Of a DNA stretch of 64,000 nucleotides, positions 17,268-24,766 are shown piece after piece. This DNA is from Microcella indica (GTDB lineage: Bacteria > Actinomycetota > Actinomycetes > Actinomycetales > Microbacteriaceae). Position 1 is the stretch's first letter. Every line of letters begins with the position of its first letter. The stretch lies in contig NZ_CP058670.1 of assembly GCF_013414345.1 (NCBI RefSeq), positions 434,001 to 498,000 of the forward strand, written 5' to 3'. The notes beneath the pieces were generated by a model. That model was given only the letters and a program-made list of their open reading frames with translations, searched no databases and was not told where the DNA came from. A program made the translations under genes and the position numbers.

Positions 17268-17702
17268 CTACGCGCGCTCGAGCACCCAGACGGGGATCTG
17301 CCGGTCGGTCTTCGTCTGGTAGGTCGCGTAGTCGGGCCAGGCCGCGCACGCGCGCTCCCACCACGCGGCGCGCTCGTCGCCCTCGACGAGTCGCGCCCGG
17401 TAGTCGTGCTTCTCGGCCATGTCCTGCAGCTCGCATAGCGGGTGCGCGGCGAGGTTGTGGTGCCAGACGGGGTGCTCGGGAGCGCCACCCTTGGACGCGA
17501 TCACGGCATAGTCGCCCTCGTGCTCGACGCGCATGAGCGCCGTCTTGCGCAGCATGTCGGTCTTGGCGCCGAGGGTCGTGAGCACGATGATCCTGCGCCC
17601 GCGCAGGTCGTTGCCCTCCTGGCCGTTCGTGCGCTCGTAGAGCTCCGCCTGCTCGCGGGCCCACTCGGATGTGCTGGGTGCGTACTCTCCGGTCAGCGGC
17701 AT
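17268..17702 (-). CDS. F420-dependent (Ddn-like) nitroreductase family protein
   Basis: 144 residues from ATG 17702. The sequence matches the deazaflavin-dependent nitroreductase family: [23 protein letters not shown] with the GAKTxxxRKTPLM core, then [20 protein letters not shown], a highly typical block. The family uses cofactor F420 to reduce quinones and nitro compounds at or near the membrane. This member lacks the N-terminal membrane anchor of Ddn. An IS481 element starts 14 bp upstream and may have separated it from its promoter. Confidence 0.9.
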   Translation of the reverse strand: MPLTGEYAPSTSEWAREQAELYERTNGQEGNDLRGRRIIVLTTLGAKTDMLRKTALMRVEHEGDYAVIASKGGAPEHPVWHHNLAAHPLCELQDMAEKHDYRARLVEGDERAAWWERACAAWPDYATYQTKTDRQIPVWVLERA

Positions 17703-17715
17703 GCCACGAGGCTAG

Positions 17716-18817
17716 TTGTACTCGGCAGGGACCTTGGTGACAGTTCGGGTCTTGTGAAACAGGAGAACCTCCGGGCTTAGTGGAGATGTCTAACGTCTTC
17801 ACGATCACACGGAGGTTCTCGTGTCCCAGGGTAGGTCTGTTCGTCCGCGTTTGAACGAGTTCGGGCGGATGCTGATCATTCAGCGCGTGCTTCACGACGG
17901 TCGACCGGTCGCTCACGTCGCCAAAGAGCTCGGAGTGTCCCGGCAGTGCGCGCATCGGTGGGTCGCGCGTTATCGCCGGGAAGGTGCCGTCGGCCTGCGG
18001 GATCGCTCTTGCAGGCCGCACCGATCACCAACCAGGGTCCCGATCGAGGTTGAGGAACGGGTTCTTCAGCTGCGCCGTGAGCAGCGGCGCGGGCAGGACT
18101 GGATCGGGCCGGAGTTGGGAATCCCAACACGAACAGTCGGCGCGATCCTGAAACGTCGTGGGGTGCCGCGACTATCGGACTGCGATCCGTTGACTGGAGA
18201 AGTGATCCGAGCCAGCAAGGCCACCGCGCATCGTTATGAGCGGCAACGACCCGGTGAACTGGTTCACATGGACGTCAAGAAACTCGGCCGGATCCCCGAC
18301 GGCGGCGGTTGGAGAGCCAACGGTCGCGAGCACGGGCAAACCTCAGCGCAGAAGCGCGCCCGGATCGGTTTCGACTTCGTGCATTCCCTGGTCGATGATC
18401 ACTCCCGGCTGGCGTATTCCGAGATCCTGACGGACGAGAAGGGCGGCACCTGCGCGGCGTTCCTGCAACGGGCCGCCGAGTTCTTTGCCGATCACGGAAT
18501 CGACCGCATTGAACGGGTGATGACCGATAACGCGTTCGGCTATCGCCTCTCCAACGACGTCGCGGCGGTGCTGGACCAGCTCGGTGCTCGTCACGTTCTG
18601 ATCCGCCCCCACTGCCCCTGGCAGAACGGGAAGGTCGAACGCTTCAACCGCACCCTGCAAACCGAGTGGGCCTATCGGCAGGTGTTCTCCTCGAATCTCG
18701 AGCGTCAGCAAGCACTTGCGCCATGGCTGAACTACTACAACACTCAACGACGCCACTCAGCCCTCGATGGGCTCCCGCCGATCAGCCGAGTGTCACCAAC
18801 GTCCTAGCCGGATAGAT
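17716..18817 (+). mobile_element. IS481-family insertion sequence
   Basis: About 1102 bp. The terminal inverted repeats share GGAC-TTGGTGACA with weaker extension outward (CGGC). CTAG at 17712-17715 and 18818-18821 is a candidate 4-bp target duplication. The right copy of CTAG holds the stop codon of the neighbouring DUF4349 gene, so the element inserted exactly at that stop. Confidence 0.85.
17821..18807 (+). CDS. IS481-family transposase
   Basis: 328 residues from GTG 17821. An N-terminal helix-turn-helix (VAHVAKELGVSRQCAHRWVARYRREG) is followed by an RNase H-fold core. The DDE residues are Asp in ELVHMDVKKLG, Asp in RVMTDNAFGY and Glu in PWQNGKVERFNRTLQ, followed by the typical WLNYYNTQRRHSAL end. 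The frame is complete, so the element may be active. Confidence 0.92.
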   Translation: MSQGRSVRPRLNEFGRMLIIQRVLHDGRPVAHVAKELGVSRQCAHRWVARYRREGAVGLRDRSCRPHRSPTRVPIEVEERVLQLRREQRRGQDWIGPELGIPTRTVGAILKRRGVPRLSDCDPLTGEVIRASKATAHRYERQRPGELVHMDVKKLGRIPDGGGWRANGREHGQTSAQKRARIGFDFVHSLVDDHSRLAYSEILTDEKGGTCAAFLQRAAEFFADHGIDRIERVMTDNAFGYRLSNDVAAVLDQLGARHVLIRPHCPWQNGKVERFNRTLQTEWAYRQVFSSNLERQQALAPWLNYYNTQRRHSALDGLPPISRVSPTS

Positions 18818-19711
18818 CTAGGGAGTCGGCTCGGCGGCGCGACCCCGGCGGCGTCGAGCGCCGCGCACGACGAGCAGCGTCACGAGGGCGAGCACCCCGA
18901 GCACGGCGAGCCAGGGCAGCAGCACACCGGCGATGACGAGCAGGCCCGAGCCGACGGCCACGAGCGACTCCCAGCCGGCGAGGAGGCCGGTCAGGAACGT
19001 GTCGGGCTCGTCGACGGGCGCGGTCGCGTCCGAGCCGAGCGTCAGGCGGAGAGTCGAGAGGTCGACCTGGTCGGCGAGGTAGCGCTGCTGCGCCTCGAGG
19101 CTCTCCAGCCGACCCTGACGGTCGCTGATCGCCGTCTCGAGGTCGATGAGGTCGTCGACCGTCGCCGCGGCGTCCTGCAGGGCGAGCAGTCGCTCGACGG
19201 AGGACCGCAGCGCCGTGATGCGCGCGTCGAGATCCTGCACCTCGCGCGTCACGTCGTCGGTCTGCAGGGTGAGCTCCTCCACCTCGCCGAGCGCCCGCAG
19301 CTCCTCGAGCGTCTCCGTGAGCGTCGCGGAGGGGAGGCGCAGCAGCAGTTCGGCGGCGGCGTAGCGACCCTGGTCGGGCGAGTACTCCGTGCGACCGTCG
19401 ACCCGCCCGCCCGCGCGCTCGGTGATGCGCGCGGCCTCCTCCGCGGCGTCGAGCGGCGCGTCGACGGTGAGATAGAGGTGCCCTGTGGTGATGACGGAGC
19501 GCCCGTCGGAGATCTCGCCATCCTGAGCCGCCTCCTCGGCGGCCGGCGCGTCGCCGAACTCGCCACCGAGCTCGCCTCCCGAGTCACCGCCGAAGGCCGG
19601 CCCGCCCGAGTCGGTCGCCGAGTCGAAGGCTCCGGCGGAGCATCCGCCGAGCGCGAGAGCGGCGAGCAGGGTGAGCGAGGCGGCGGTCGCGAGGCGCAGT
19701 CGTCGAGTCAT
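18818..19711 (-). CDS. DUF4349 lipoprotein
   Basis: The ATG at 19711 gives 297 residues with a lipoprotein signal (LTLLAALALGGC, Cys near residue 22); the longer open frame adds a non-signal N-terminus and is rejected. A low-complexity Gly/Asp/Ala linker comes next, then ITTGHLYLTVDAPLDAAEEA and a long coiled-coil region (roughly residues 150-230), the DUF4349 pattern. Near the C-terminus a hydrophobic helix (VAVGSGLLVIAGVLLPWLAVLGVLA) and an Arg-rich tail place it in the membrane with the main domain outside. The function of the family is unknown. Its stop codon is part of the putative IS481 target duplication. Confidence 0.85.
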   Translation of the reverse strand: MTRRLRLATAASLTLLAALALGGCSAGAFDSATDSGGPAFGGDSGGELGGEFGDAPAAEEAAQDGEISDGRSVITTGHLYLTVDAPLDAAEEAARITERAGGRVDGRTEYSPDQGRYAAAELLLRLPSATLTETLEELRALGEVEELTLQTDDVTREVQDLDARITALRSSVERLLALQDAAATVDDLIDLETAISDRQGRLESLEAQQRYLADQVDLSTLRLTLGSDATAPVDEPDTFLTGLLAGWESLVAVGSGLLVIAGVLLPWLAVLGVLALVTLLVVRGARRRRGRAAEPTP

Positions 19712-19895
19712 GGCGCTCACGCTAGACCTGCCTTCGGGCGTGCCACCACCCAACGTTTTGCGCAGTAACGCAACTGTGACCTGACCCCCGGCCTTGAGCA
19801 TCCTGAGGGACTGATGACAACGGGCCCTCGACGGCCCGCCGGTGGCTACGGTGGCTATCGTATGGACCTGCGCGACTAGGGGTGGACGCGAAGGA

Positions 19896-19923
19896 GAGGG
19901 GGCTGGCGATCGCCGGCCCCCTC
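19896..19923. terminator. Strong symmetric hairpin in a divergent intergenic region
   Basis: GAGGGGGC and GCCCCCTC flank the inner palindrome GGCGATCGCC, giving a stem of about 12 bp with a T-G pair, followed by ACTCTTT. It lies 62 bp before the alpha/beta hydrolase start, downstream of a stretch free of genes since 19712. It may terminate a short leader or small RNA read rightward; no clear promoter was identified. Confidence 0.4.
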
Positions 19924-19985
19924 ACTCTTTCCGCCCCGGTGTCACGGTCGACGCACCCTCGCGGACGATGCGAGAGACTCGAAGC

Positions 19986-20792
19986 ATGGGATTCCTCGAT
20001 CGACTGCTGCGGCGACCGCCCCCGTTGCATGTCGCCCACGACTCGGGCACAGGGGCCGGCGACGACCGCCCCGTGGTCGTGCTCGTGCATGGCATCGCGT
20101 CCTCCTCCGTGACGTTCGACAACCTCGTGCCGCTCCTCGAGCCCGACTACCGCTGCATCGCGATCGACCTGCTCGGGTTCGGGCACTCCCCGATTCCCGA
20201 GCACGCGCGCTACACGCTCGACGAGCACACGGCGGCGTTGCGCCGCACGATCAGGTCGTTGCGCCTGCGCCGGCCGTTCACGCTCGTCGGGCACTCTCTG
20301 GGCAGCCTCATCTCGGCCCGGTACGCGGCACGCCGTCGAGACGAGGTCAGCCATCTCGTGATGGTCGGCCCGCCGGTCTACCTGCCGCCCGCCGCGATGG
20401 GCGACCCCGCCGACCGCGCGAGCATGGGGCTGTACTTCGCCGCGTATCAGTTCTTGCGCAGCAACCGAGATTTCACGACGAGGGCCGCGTCCGCGCTCGC
20501 ATCGATCGCGCCTATCGAAGACGTTCTGGAGGTCTCGGAGCGCAACTGGACCCCGTTCGTGCTCTCCCTCGAGAACGCGATCGAGTCGCAGACCTCGCTC
20601 GCCGACCTCGCTGACGTCACCGCCCCGGTCGACATCGTGCACGGCACACTCGACCCTTTCATCGCGCCGGGAGGGCTCAAGATCGTGTCTCAGCTGCGCA
20701 AGGTGACGATGACGCGCGTGACCGGCATGGATCACCTGATCCGCCCGAAGCTCGCGCGCGAGGTCGAGCGGGTCATCCGCGAGCACGGCTGA
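19986..20792 (+). CDS. Alpha/beta-fold hydrolase
   Basis: 268 residues from ATG 19986. The catalytic triad is visible: Ser in VGHSLGS near residue 103, Asp in HGTLDPF near 223, His in GMDHLI near 249. The oxyanion-hole region is VLVHGIASSS. A GFGHSP segment resembles the DGxGxS loop of carboxyl esterases and epoxide hydrolases. The substrate cannot be read from sequence. It lacks a signal peptide, so it acts in the cytosol. Transcription continues in the same direction to an aldo/keto reductase 34 bp downstream. Confidence 0.85.
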   Translation: MGFLDRLLRRPPPLHVAHDSGTGAGDDRPVVVLVHGIASSSVTFDNLVPLLEPDYRCIAIDLLGFGHSPIPEHARYTLDEHTAALRRTIRSLRLRRPFTLVGHSLGSLISARYAARRRDEVSHLVMVGPPVYLPPAAMGDPADRASMGLYFAAYQFLRSNRDFTTRAASALASIAPIEDVLEVSERNWTPFVLSLENAIESQTSLADLADVTAPVDIVHGTLDPFIAPGGLKIVSQLRKVTMTRVTGMDHLIRPKLAREVERVIREHG

Positions 20793-20826
20793 GAGTCGCG
20801 TCCCGAAAGGCGCATACGCTGGAGGG

Positions 20827-21813
20827 ATGCGAACCTCCATTCTCGGCCGCACGGGTGCGGCAGTGTCCTCCCTCGGTCTCGGCACCTGGCAGCTCGGCGC
20901 AGACTGGGGTGACGTCTCCGAATCGGATGCCCGTGCCGTCCTCGACGCTGCCCTCGAGTCGGGCGTCACGCTGTTCGACACTGCAGACGTCTACGGCGAT
21001 GGGCGCAGCGAGCAGCTCATCGGCCGCTACCTCGCCGATCGCCCGGAGGCCGATGTCTTCGTCGCCACGAAGATGGGCCGCCGCCTTCCGCAGGAGCCGG
21101 AGAACTACTCGACCGAGAACTTCCGTGCCTGGAACGACCGCAGCCGCGCCAACCTGGGCGTGGACACTCTCGACCTCGTGCAGCTGCACTGCCCGCCGAC
21201 CGCGGTCTACTCGATCGACCGAGTGTTCGACGACCTCGACCAGATGGTCGACGAGGGGCGTATCCGCCACTACGGCGTGAGCGTGGAGCGGGTCGACGAG
21301 GCGCTCGCCGCCATGGAGCGCCCGAATCTGGCGACCGTGCAGATCATCATCAATGCGTTCCGCCTCAAGCCGCTCGAGACCGTGCTGCCCGTCGCCGTCG
21401 ATCGCGGCATCGGCATCATCGCGCGCGTGCCGCTCGCCTCGGGCTTGCTGAGCGGCAAGTACACGCGCGAGACGACCTTCGCGGAGAACGACCACCGCCA
21501 CTACAACCGCGACGGCGCGGCCTTCGACGTGGGGGAAACCTTCTCGGGCGTCGACTACGAGTCGGGTGTCGCCGCAGCCGTGGAGTTCTCGGCGCTCGCC
21601 GAGCAGCACGGCCTCGCACCGGCGACCGCCGCACTCGCGTGGCTCGCGCAGCTGCCGGGAGTGAGCACCGTGATCCCCGGCGCGCGCTCGCCTCAGCAGG
21701 CGCGCGCCAACGCCGCCGCGGGCGAGGTCGACGACCTGCCTCCAGCCTTCCACGAGAGCGTTGTCGAGCTGTACGACCGGTACTTCCGCGCCGCCATCCA
21801 CGAGCGCTGGTAG
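20827..21813 (+). CDS. Aldo/keto reductase (Tas/YghZ-like)
   Basis: 328 residues starting MRTSILGRTGAAVSSLGLGTWQLG, the length and start typical of the AKR11-14 branch. Catalytic Asp and Tyr are in LFDTADVYGDGRSE, Lys in VATKMGRR and His in VQLHCPPT; the cofactor site is in STVIPGARSPQQ. It is a soluble NAD(P)H-dependent oxidoreductase with unknown substrate. It forms a same-strand run with the hydrolase upstream and the siderophore-interacting protein 14 bp downstream. Confidence 0.88.
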   Translation: MRTSILGRTGAAVSSLGLGTWQLGADWGDVSESDARAVLDAALESGVTLFDTADVYGDGRSEQLIGRYLADRPEADVFVATKMGRRLPQEPENYSTENFRAWNDRSRANLGVDTLDLVQLHCPPTAVYSIDRVFDDLDQMVDEGRIRHYGVSVERVDEALAAMERPNLATVQIIINAFRLKPLETVLPVAVDRGIGIIARVPLASGLLSGKYTRETTFAENDHRHYNRDGAAFDVGETFSGVDYESGVAAAVEFSALAEQHGLAPATAALAWLAQLPGVSTVIPGARSPQQARANAAAGEVDDLPPAFHESVVELYDRYFRAAIHERW

Positions 21814-21827
21814 CGGGCGGGCGACCG

Positions 21828-22607
21828 ATGCCCTACACGCTCACGCGCCACCCGTTCCCGCCCGCCGTGCGTGAGCTGCGCCTCGGCGCGCGCACGGTCC
21901 TCGCGCGTGAGGGGGTAGAGCACTACGTGCGGCTGCGACTCGTCGCGTCGCGACCCGGCGAACTCTCGGGCTTCATCGCGCCCGGGGGCGGTGACCACGT
22001 GCGCATCGTCGTGGGGAGCCCCGAGGGCGGCCCGGTCGAGCTCGACGACGAAGAGCACCCTCGCGGCGAGTCCCGTACCGAGACGATCGTCGCGCACGAT
22101 GCCGACGAGGGCTGGATCGACGTGGACGTGCTCGTGCACGGCGAGGCGGGCGCCGAGGCCGGCGTGATCGGCGCGTGGGCGGCGCGCGCGTCACTCGGCT
22201 CGCCCGCCGTCATGATGGGGCCCAAAGGGTCAGTGGTGCTCGACGGCAGCCCCGGTGAGGTCGTCATCGCCGGCGACGACAGCGCCCTCCCGGCCGTGCG
22301 CCGCTACCTCGGGATGCTCGGCTCGAGCATCACCGGGCACCTGCTGCTCGAGACCCGGTTCGACCTCGCGTCGCTCGGCATCGAGCCGCCCGCGGGGCTG
22401 CAGTTGAGCATCCTGAACCCCGATGCCGCGCGCCCCAGCGCCGCCCTCGTGAGCGCTCTGCAGGCGCTGCCGGCGCCCGCCGACGCTGCCGAGCGCTTCG
22501 TCTTCGCGTGCGGCGAGCAGTCGATCGTCGCGCCCGTGCGCCAGGTGCTCGCCGCGTGGGGCATCGACGTCGAGCGCGCCGTCGTGAAGGGCTACTGGAA
22601 GCGGTGA
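21828..22607 (+). CDS. Siderophore-interacting protein family (ViuB/SIP-like)
   Basis: 259 residues from ATG 21828. The protein has an N-terminal FAD-binding barrel and a C-terminal SIP domain with AVMMGPKGSVVLDGSPGEVVIAGDDSALPAVRRYL, the conserved D-x-(S/T)A(L/I)PA motif, and ends in KGYWKR, the usual SIP C-terminus. Family members reduce ferric siderophores in the cytosol. The canonical N-terminal RxYT flavin motif is not obvious here: VEHYVRLRLV is found instead, so FAD binding is less certain. No siderophore genes are nearby. Confidence 0.75.
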   Translation: MPYTLTRHPFPPAVRELRLGARTVLAREGVEHYVRLRLVASRPGELSGFIAPGGGDHVRIVVGSPEGGPVELDDEEHPRGESRTETIVAHDADEGWIDVDVLVHGEAGAEAGVIGAWAARASLGSPAVMMGPKGSVVLDGSPGEVVIAGDDSALPAVRRYLGMLGSSITGHLLLETRFDLASLGIEPPAGLQLSILNPDAARPSAALVSALQALPAPADAAERFVFACGEQSIVAPVRQVLAAWGIDVERAVVKGYWKR

Positions 22608-22675
22608 CCCTCCCGGGTGCCGGGGATTCCCCTGAGTGGGGGAATGTCGTCGAGCAGGGCGCCGTTGTGCGCATC

Positions 22676-23233
22676 ATGACTCGAATCATGATCATCGTCG
22701 GTAGCGTTCGCCCCGGCCGCATCGGCCTCCCCATCGCGCAGTGGGTGCGTGAGCGCGTGGAGGCGGCCGGTCACGAGGTCGACTTCGCCGACCTCGCCGA
22801 GATCGCGCTACCATTCCTCGACGAGCCTGCGCATCCCGCGAAGAAGCAGTACACGCAGCCGCACACGGTCGCGTGGAGCGAGCGCGTCGACGCCGCGGAG
22901 GCGGTCATTCTCGTGACGCCCGAGTACAACCACAGCTACAGCCCGGCGCTCAAGAACGCGCTCGACTTCCTCTTCCGCGAGTGGAGCCGCAAGCCCGTCG
23001 CGTTCGTGAGCTACGGCGGAGTCTCCGGCGGCCTGCGGGGCGTCACGGCGCTCGAACCCGTGCTGCTCGCGCTCGGCATGGTGCGCTCGACGGCCGACGT
23101 CATCATTCCCGGTGCGAGCCGCCAGATCGAGGAAGGCACGCTCGCGCACGACGACTCGCGCGAGCGTGCGATGGAGGCCGTCATCGACGAGCTCGCGTCG
23201 CTCGCCGCACCGCTCGCCGCGCTGCGCACATAG
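22676..23233 (+). CDS. NADPH-dependent FMN reductase family protein
   Basis: 185 residues from ATG 22676. The flavodoxin-like fold shows the FMN phosphate loop GSVRPGRIG near the N-terminus and the signature PEYNHSYSPALKNALDF near residue 82, with FVSYGGVSGGLRG after it. These enzymes reduce FMN or quinones with NADPH in the cytosol. A second ATG (22688, in frame) is possible, but the first follows a usable spacing. It trails the SIP gene by 68 bp. Confidence 0.88.
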   Translation: MTRIMIIVGSVRPGRIGLPIAQWVRERVEAAGHEVDFADLAEIALPFLDEPAHPAKKQYTQPHTVAWSERVDAAEAVILVTPEYNHSYSPALKNALDFLFREWSRKPVAFVSYGGVSGGLRGVTALEPVLLALGMVRSTADVIIPGASRQIEEGTLAHDDSRERAMEAVIDELASLAAPLAALRT

Positions 23234-23251
23234 CGCGGGGCGCGGGCACGC

Positions 23252-24457
23252 TCAGCTGATCTGCTGCACGGGCTCCGTGTCGGCCAGGGGGCTCGCATCG
23301 CGGCCACGCAGGTCGGGGTGCCAGCCATGGAAGGCGCTCGCGACGATGACGCCGAGGAGGGCGAAGCCGATCGCCGTGTAGAACCCTCCGAGCGGCCCGA
23401 TCTCGTCGATGAGGAAGCCCGCGACGGCGGAACCGAAGGCCGCGCCGATGAGCTGGCCGGTGCCGAGCCACCCGTAGGCCTCCGCTGTCTCGCTGAACTT
23501 CACGCTCGCCGAGACGATCGCGAACATGACGGCGAGGGCGGGTGCGATGCCGATGCCGGCGATGACGAGAGCGAAGGCGAGCCACCAGAATTCCAGGGCG
23601 AACGGCGCGGCCGCCATGCCGACGAACAGGATGCCCATGCGGCGCGCGAGCGCCCACGGCCCGATCGGCAGGTGGCCCATCGACAGGCCTCCGACGAGCG
23701 AGGCGATCGCCCAGATGCCGAAGAGGATGCCCGCCTCGGCGCCCTCCTCACCGAACACCGCGACGACGCCGACCTCGATCGACGCGGCCGAGCCGATGAG
23801 CAGGAAGCCCGTGATGGTCGACAGCAGCATGGCGCGGTTGCGCAGGACGACGCCCATGCGGCGCCGACTGCGCGGGATGCGCACTTTGCCGACCTCGGGG
23901 CACGCGATGAACCACGTGCCGCCGCCGATGAGGAACACGGCGGCGACGGCTATGGCGATGACGCTCGAGACCTGCGTGGCGAGGAAGACCGTCATGACCG
24001 GCCCCATGATCCAGATGATCTCCTGCGCCGAGGCGTCGAGCGAGAACAGCGGCGTCAGCTGGCGCGATGTCACCATCTTGGGGTAGATCGTGCGCACGGC
24101 GGGCTGAATCGGCGGGGTCGACAGCCCGGTGACGAGACCGACGATCATGTAGAGCCAGATGGGCATGGGTGCGAAGGCGATGAGCAGGATGCCCGTGGCG
24201 CACACGATGAGCGTGACGACGAGCACGGGGCGCATCCCGAGGGCTCCCATCCATCGGCTCGTGAGGGGGCCGGCGACCGCCTGGCCCACGCTCGTCGCCG
24301 CGAGCACGAGGCCCGCGGCCGCGTAGGAGTCGAAGATGCCCTCGATGTGGATGAGGAAGGCGAGCGAGAGCATGCCGGAGGGCAGCCGGGCGGTGAGCTG
24401 CGCAGAGATGATGCGCGCCACGCCGGGAGTTCTCAACAGGTCGCCATATCCACTCAC
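23252..24457 (-). CDS. MFS transporter
   Basis: 401 residues from GTG 24457 with about 12 hydrophobic segments. It starts YGDLLRTPGVARIISAQLTARLPSGM, the pattern common in actinobacterial MFS proteins near YfcJ/YhhS. The loop between helices 2 and 3 is SRWMGALGMRPVLV. A charged central loop (CPEVGKVRIPRSRRRMG) separates the two halves. The cargo is unknown; drug or metabolite export is likely. It converges on the FMN reductase gene and is divergent from the ribonucleotide reductase operon. Confidence 0.85.
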   Translation of the reverse strand: MSGYGDLLRTPGVARIISAQLTARLPSGMLSLAFLIHIEGIFDSYAAAGLVLAATSVGQAVAGPLTSRWMGALGMRPVLVVTLIVCATGILLIAFAPMPIWLYMIVGLVTGLSTPPIQPAVRTIYPKMVTSRQLTPLFSLDASAQEIIWIMGPVMTVFLATQVSSVIAIAVAAVFLIGGGTWFIACPEVGKVRIPRSRRRMGVVLRNRAMLLSTITGFLLIGSAASIEVGVVAVFGEEGAEAGILFGIWAIASLVGGLSMGHLPIGPWALARRMGILFVGMAAAPFALEFWWLAFALVIAGIGIAPALAVMFAIVSASVKFSETAEAYGWLGTGQLIGAAFGSAVAGFLIDEIGPLGGFYTAIGFALLGVIVASAFHGWHPDLRGRDASPLADTEPVQQIS

Positions 24458-24555
24458 AAGGGCACCAGCCTAGAGCCTGTTGGCCAGGTGGACACATTCT
24501 CGGATTTCCGGGCGTTCGGAGGCCTTCCGCGCCGTGTCGGAGGTCGGTGGAAACA

Positions 24556-24583
24556 TGTGCATAACCAGGCGAACTTATGCACA
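24556..24583. promoter_or_regulatory. Inverted pair of DnaA-box-like sites
   Basis: TGTGCATAA (24556-24564) and TTATGCACA (24575-24583) form a perfect 9-bp inverted repeat with a 10-bp spacer. Each differs from the classical DnaA box TTATCCACA at one position. DnaA is known to control nrdAB in E. coli, so the placement upstream of the nrd operon is meaningful, but another dyad-binding regulator is possible. Confidence 0.5.
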
Positions 24584-24599
24584 GGTGTGGACGACACGC

Positions 24600-24647
24600 C
24601 CACAAGATGTTGGGTGCCGATCCGACGCGGCACCCGATATATAGTGA
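24600..24647. promoter_or_regulatory. Tandem NrdR boxes with overlapping promoter
   Basis: Box 1 CCACAAGATGTTGGGT (24600-24615) and box 2 ACCCGATATATAGTGA (24632-24647) match the NrdR consensus ACACWATATATWGTGT at about 12 and 13 of 16 positions. Their starts are 32 bp apart, close to three helical turns, the spacing known for NrdR pairs. TATAGT at 24640-24645 inside box 2 can serve as -10, so NrdR-ATP/dATP binding would block initiation of the nrd operon. Confidence 0.8.
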
Positions 24648-24677
24648 TCACACCGTGCGCCGGGGGAAGGCGTGCAG

Positions 24678-24699
24678 AGCCCGGATTTCGGGGCTTTTT
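24678..24699 (+). terminator. Terminator-like hairpin in the nrd leader
   Basis: AGCCCG-GATTT-CGGGGCT with one bulged G is followed by five T. It sits between the putative nrd promoter and the nrdA start at 24767. It could attenuate leader transcription; the short stem makes this tentative. The leader is too short for a B12 riboswitch. Confidence 0.35.
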
Positions 24700-24766
24700 C
24701 CGACCGTGGACGCCGTTTCGCACGACAGCGAGGCGGCGGCACCGGCGAAACACTGAGGGAGCAGAC

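Noticed and set aside
24458-24766. Replication origin, because of TTATGCACA boxes
   Set aside because: Only two boxes, no AT-rich unwinding region and no dnaA/dnaN nearby; nrd regulation explains them better.
24650-24766. Cobalamin riboswitch before nrdA
   Set aside because: The leader is about 120 bases and lacks a recognisable B12 box; the enzyme is class I, not B12-dependent.
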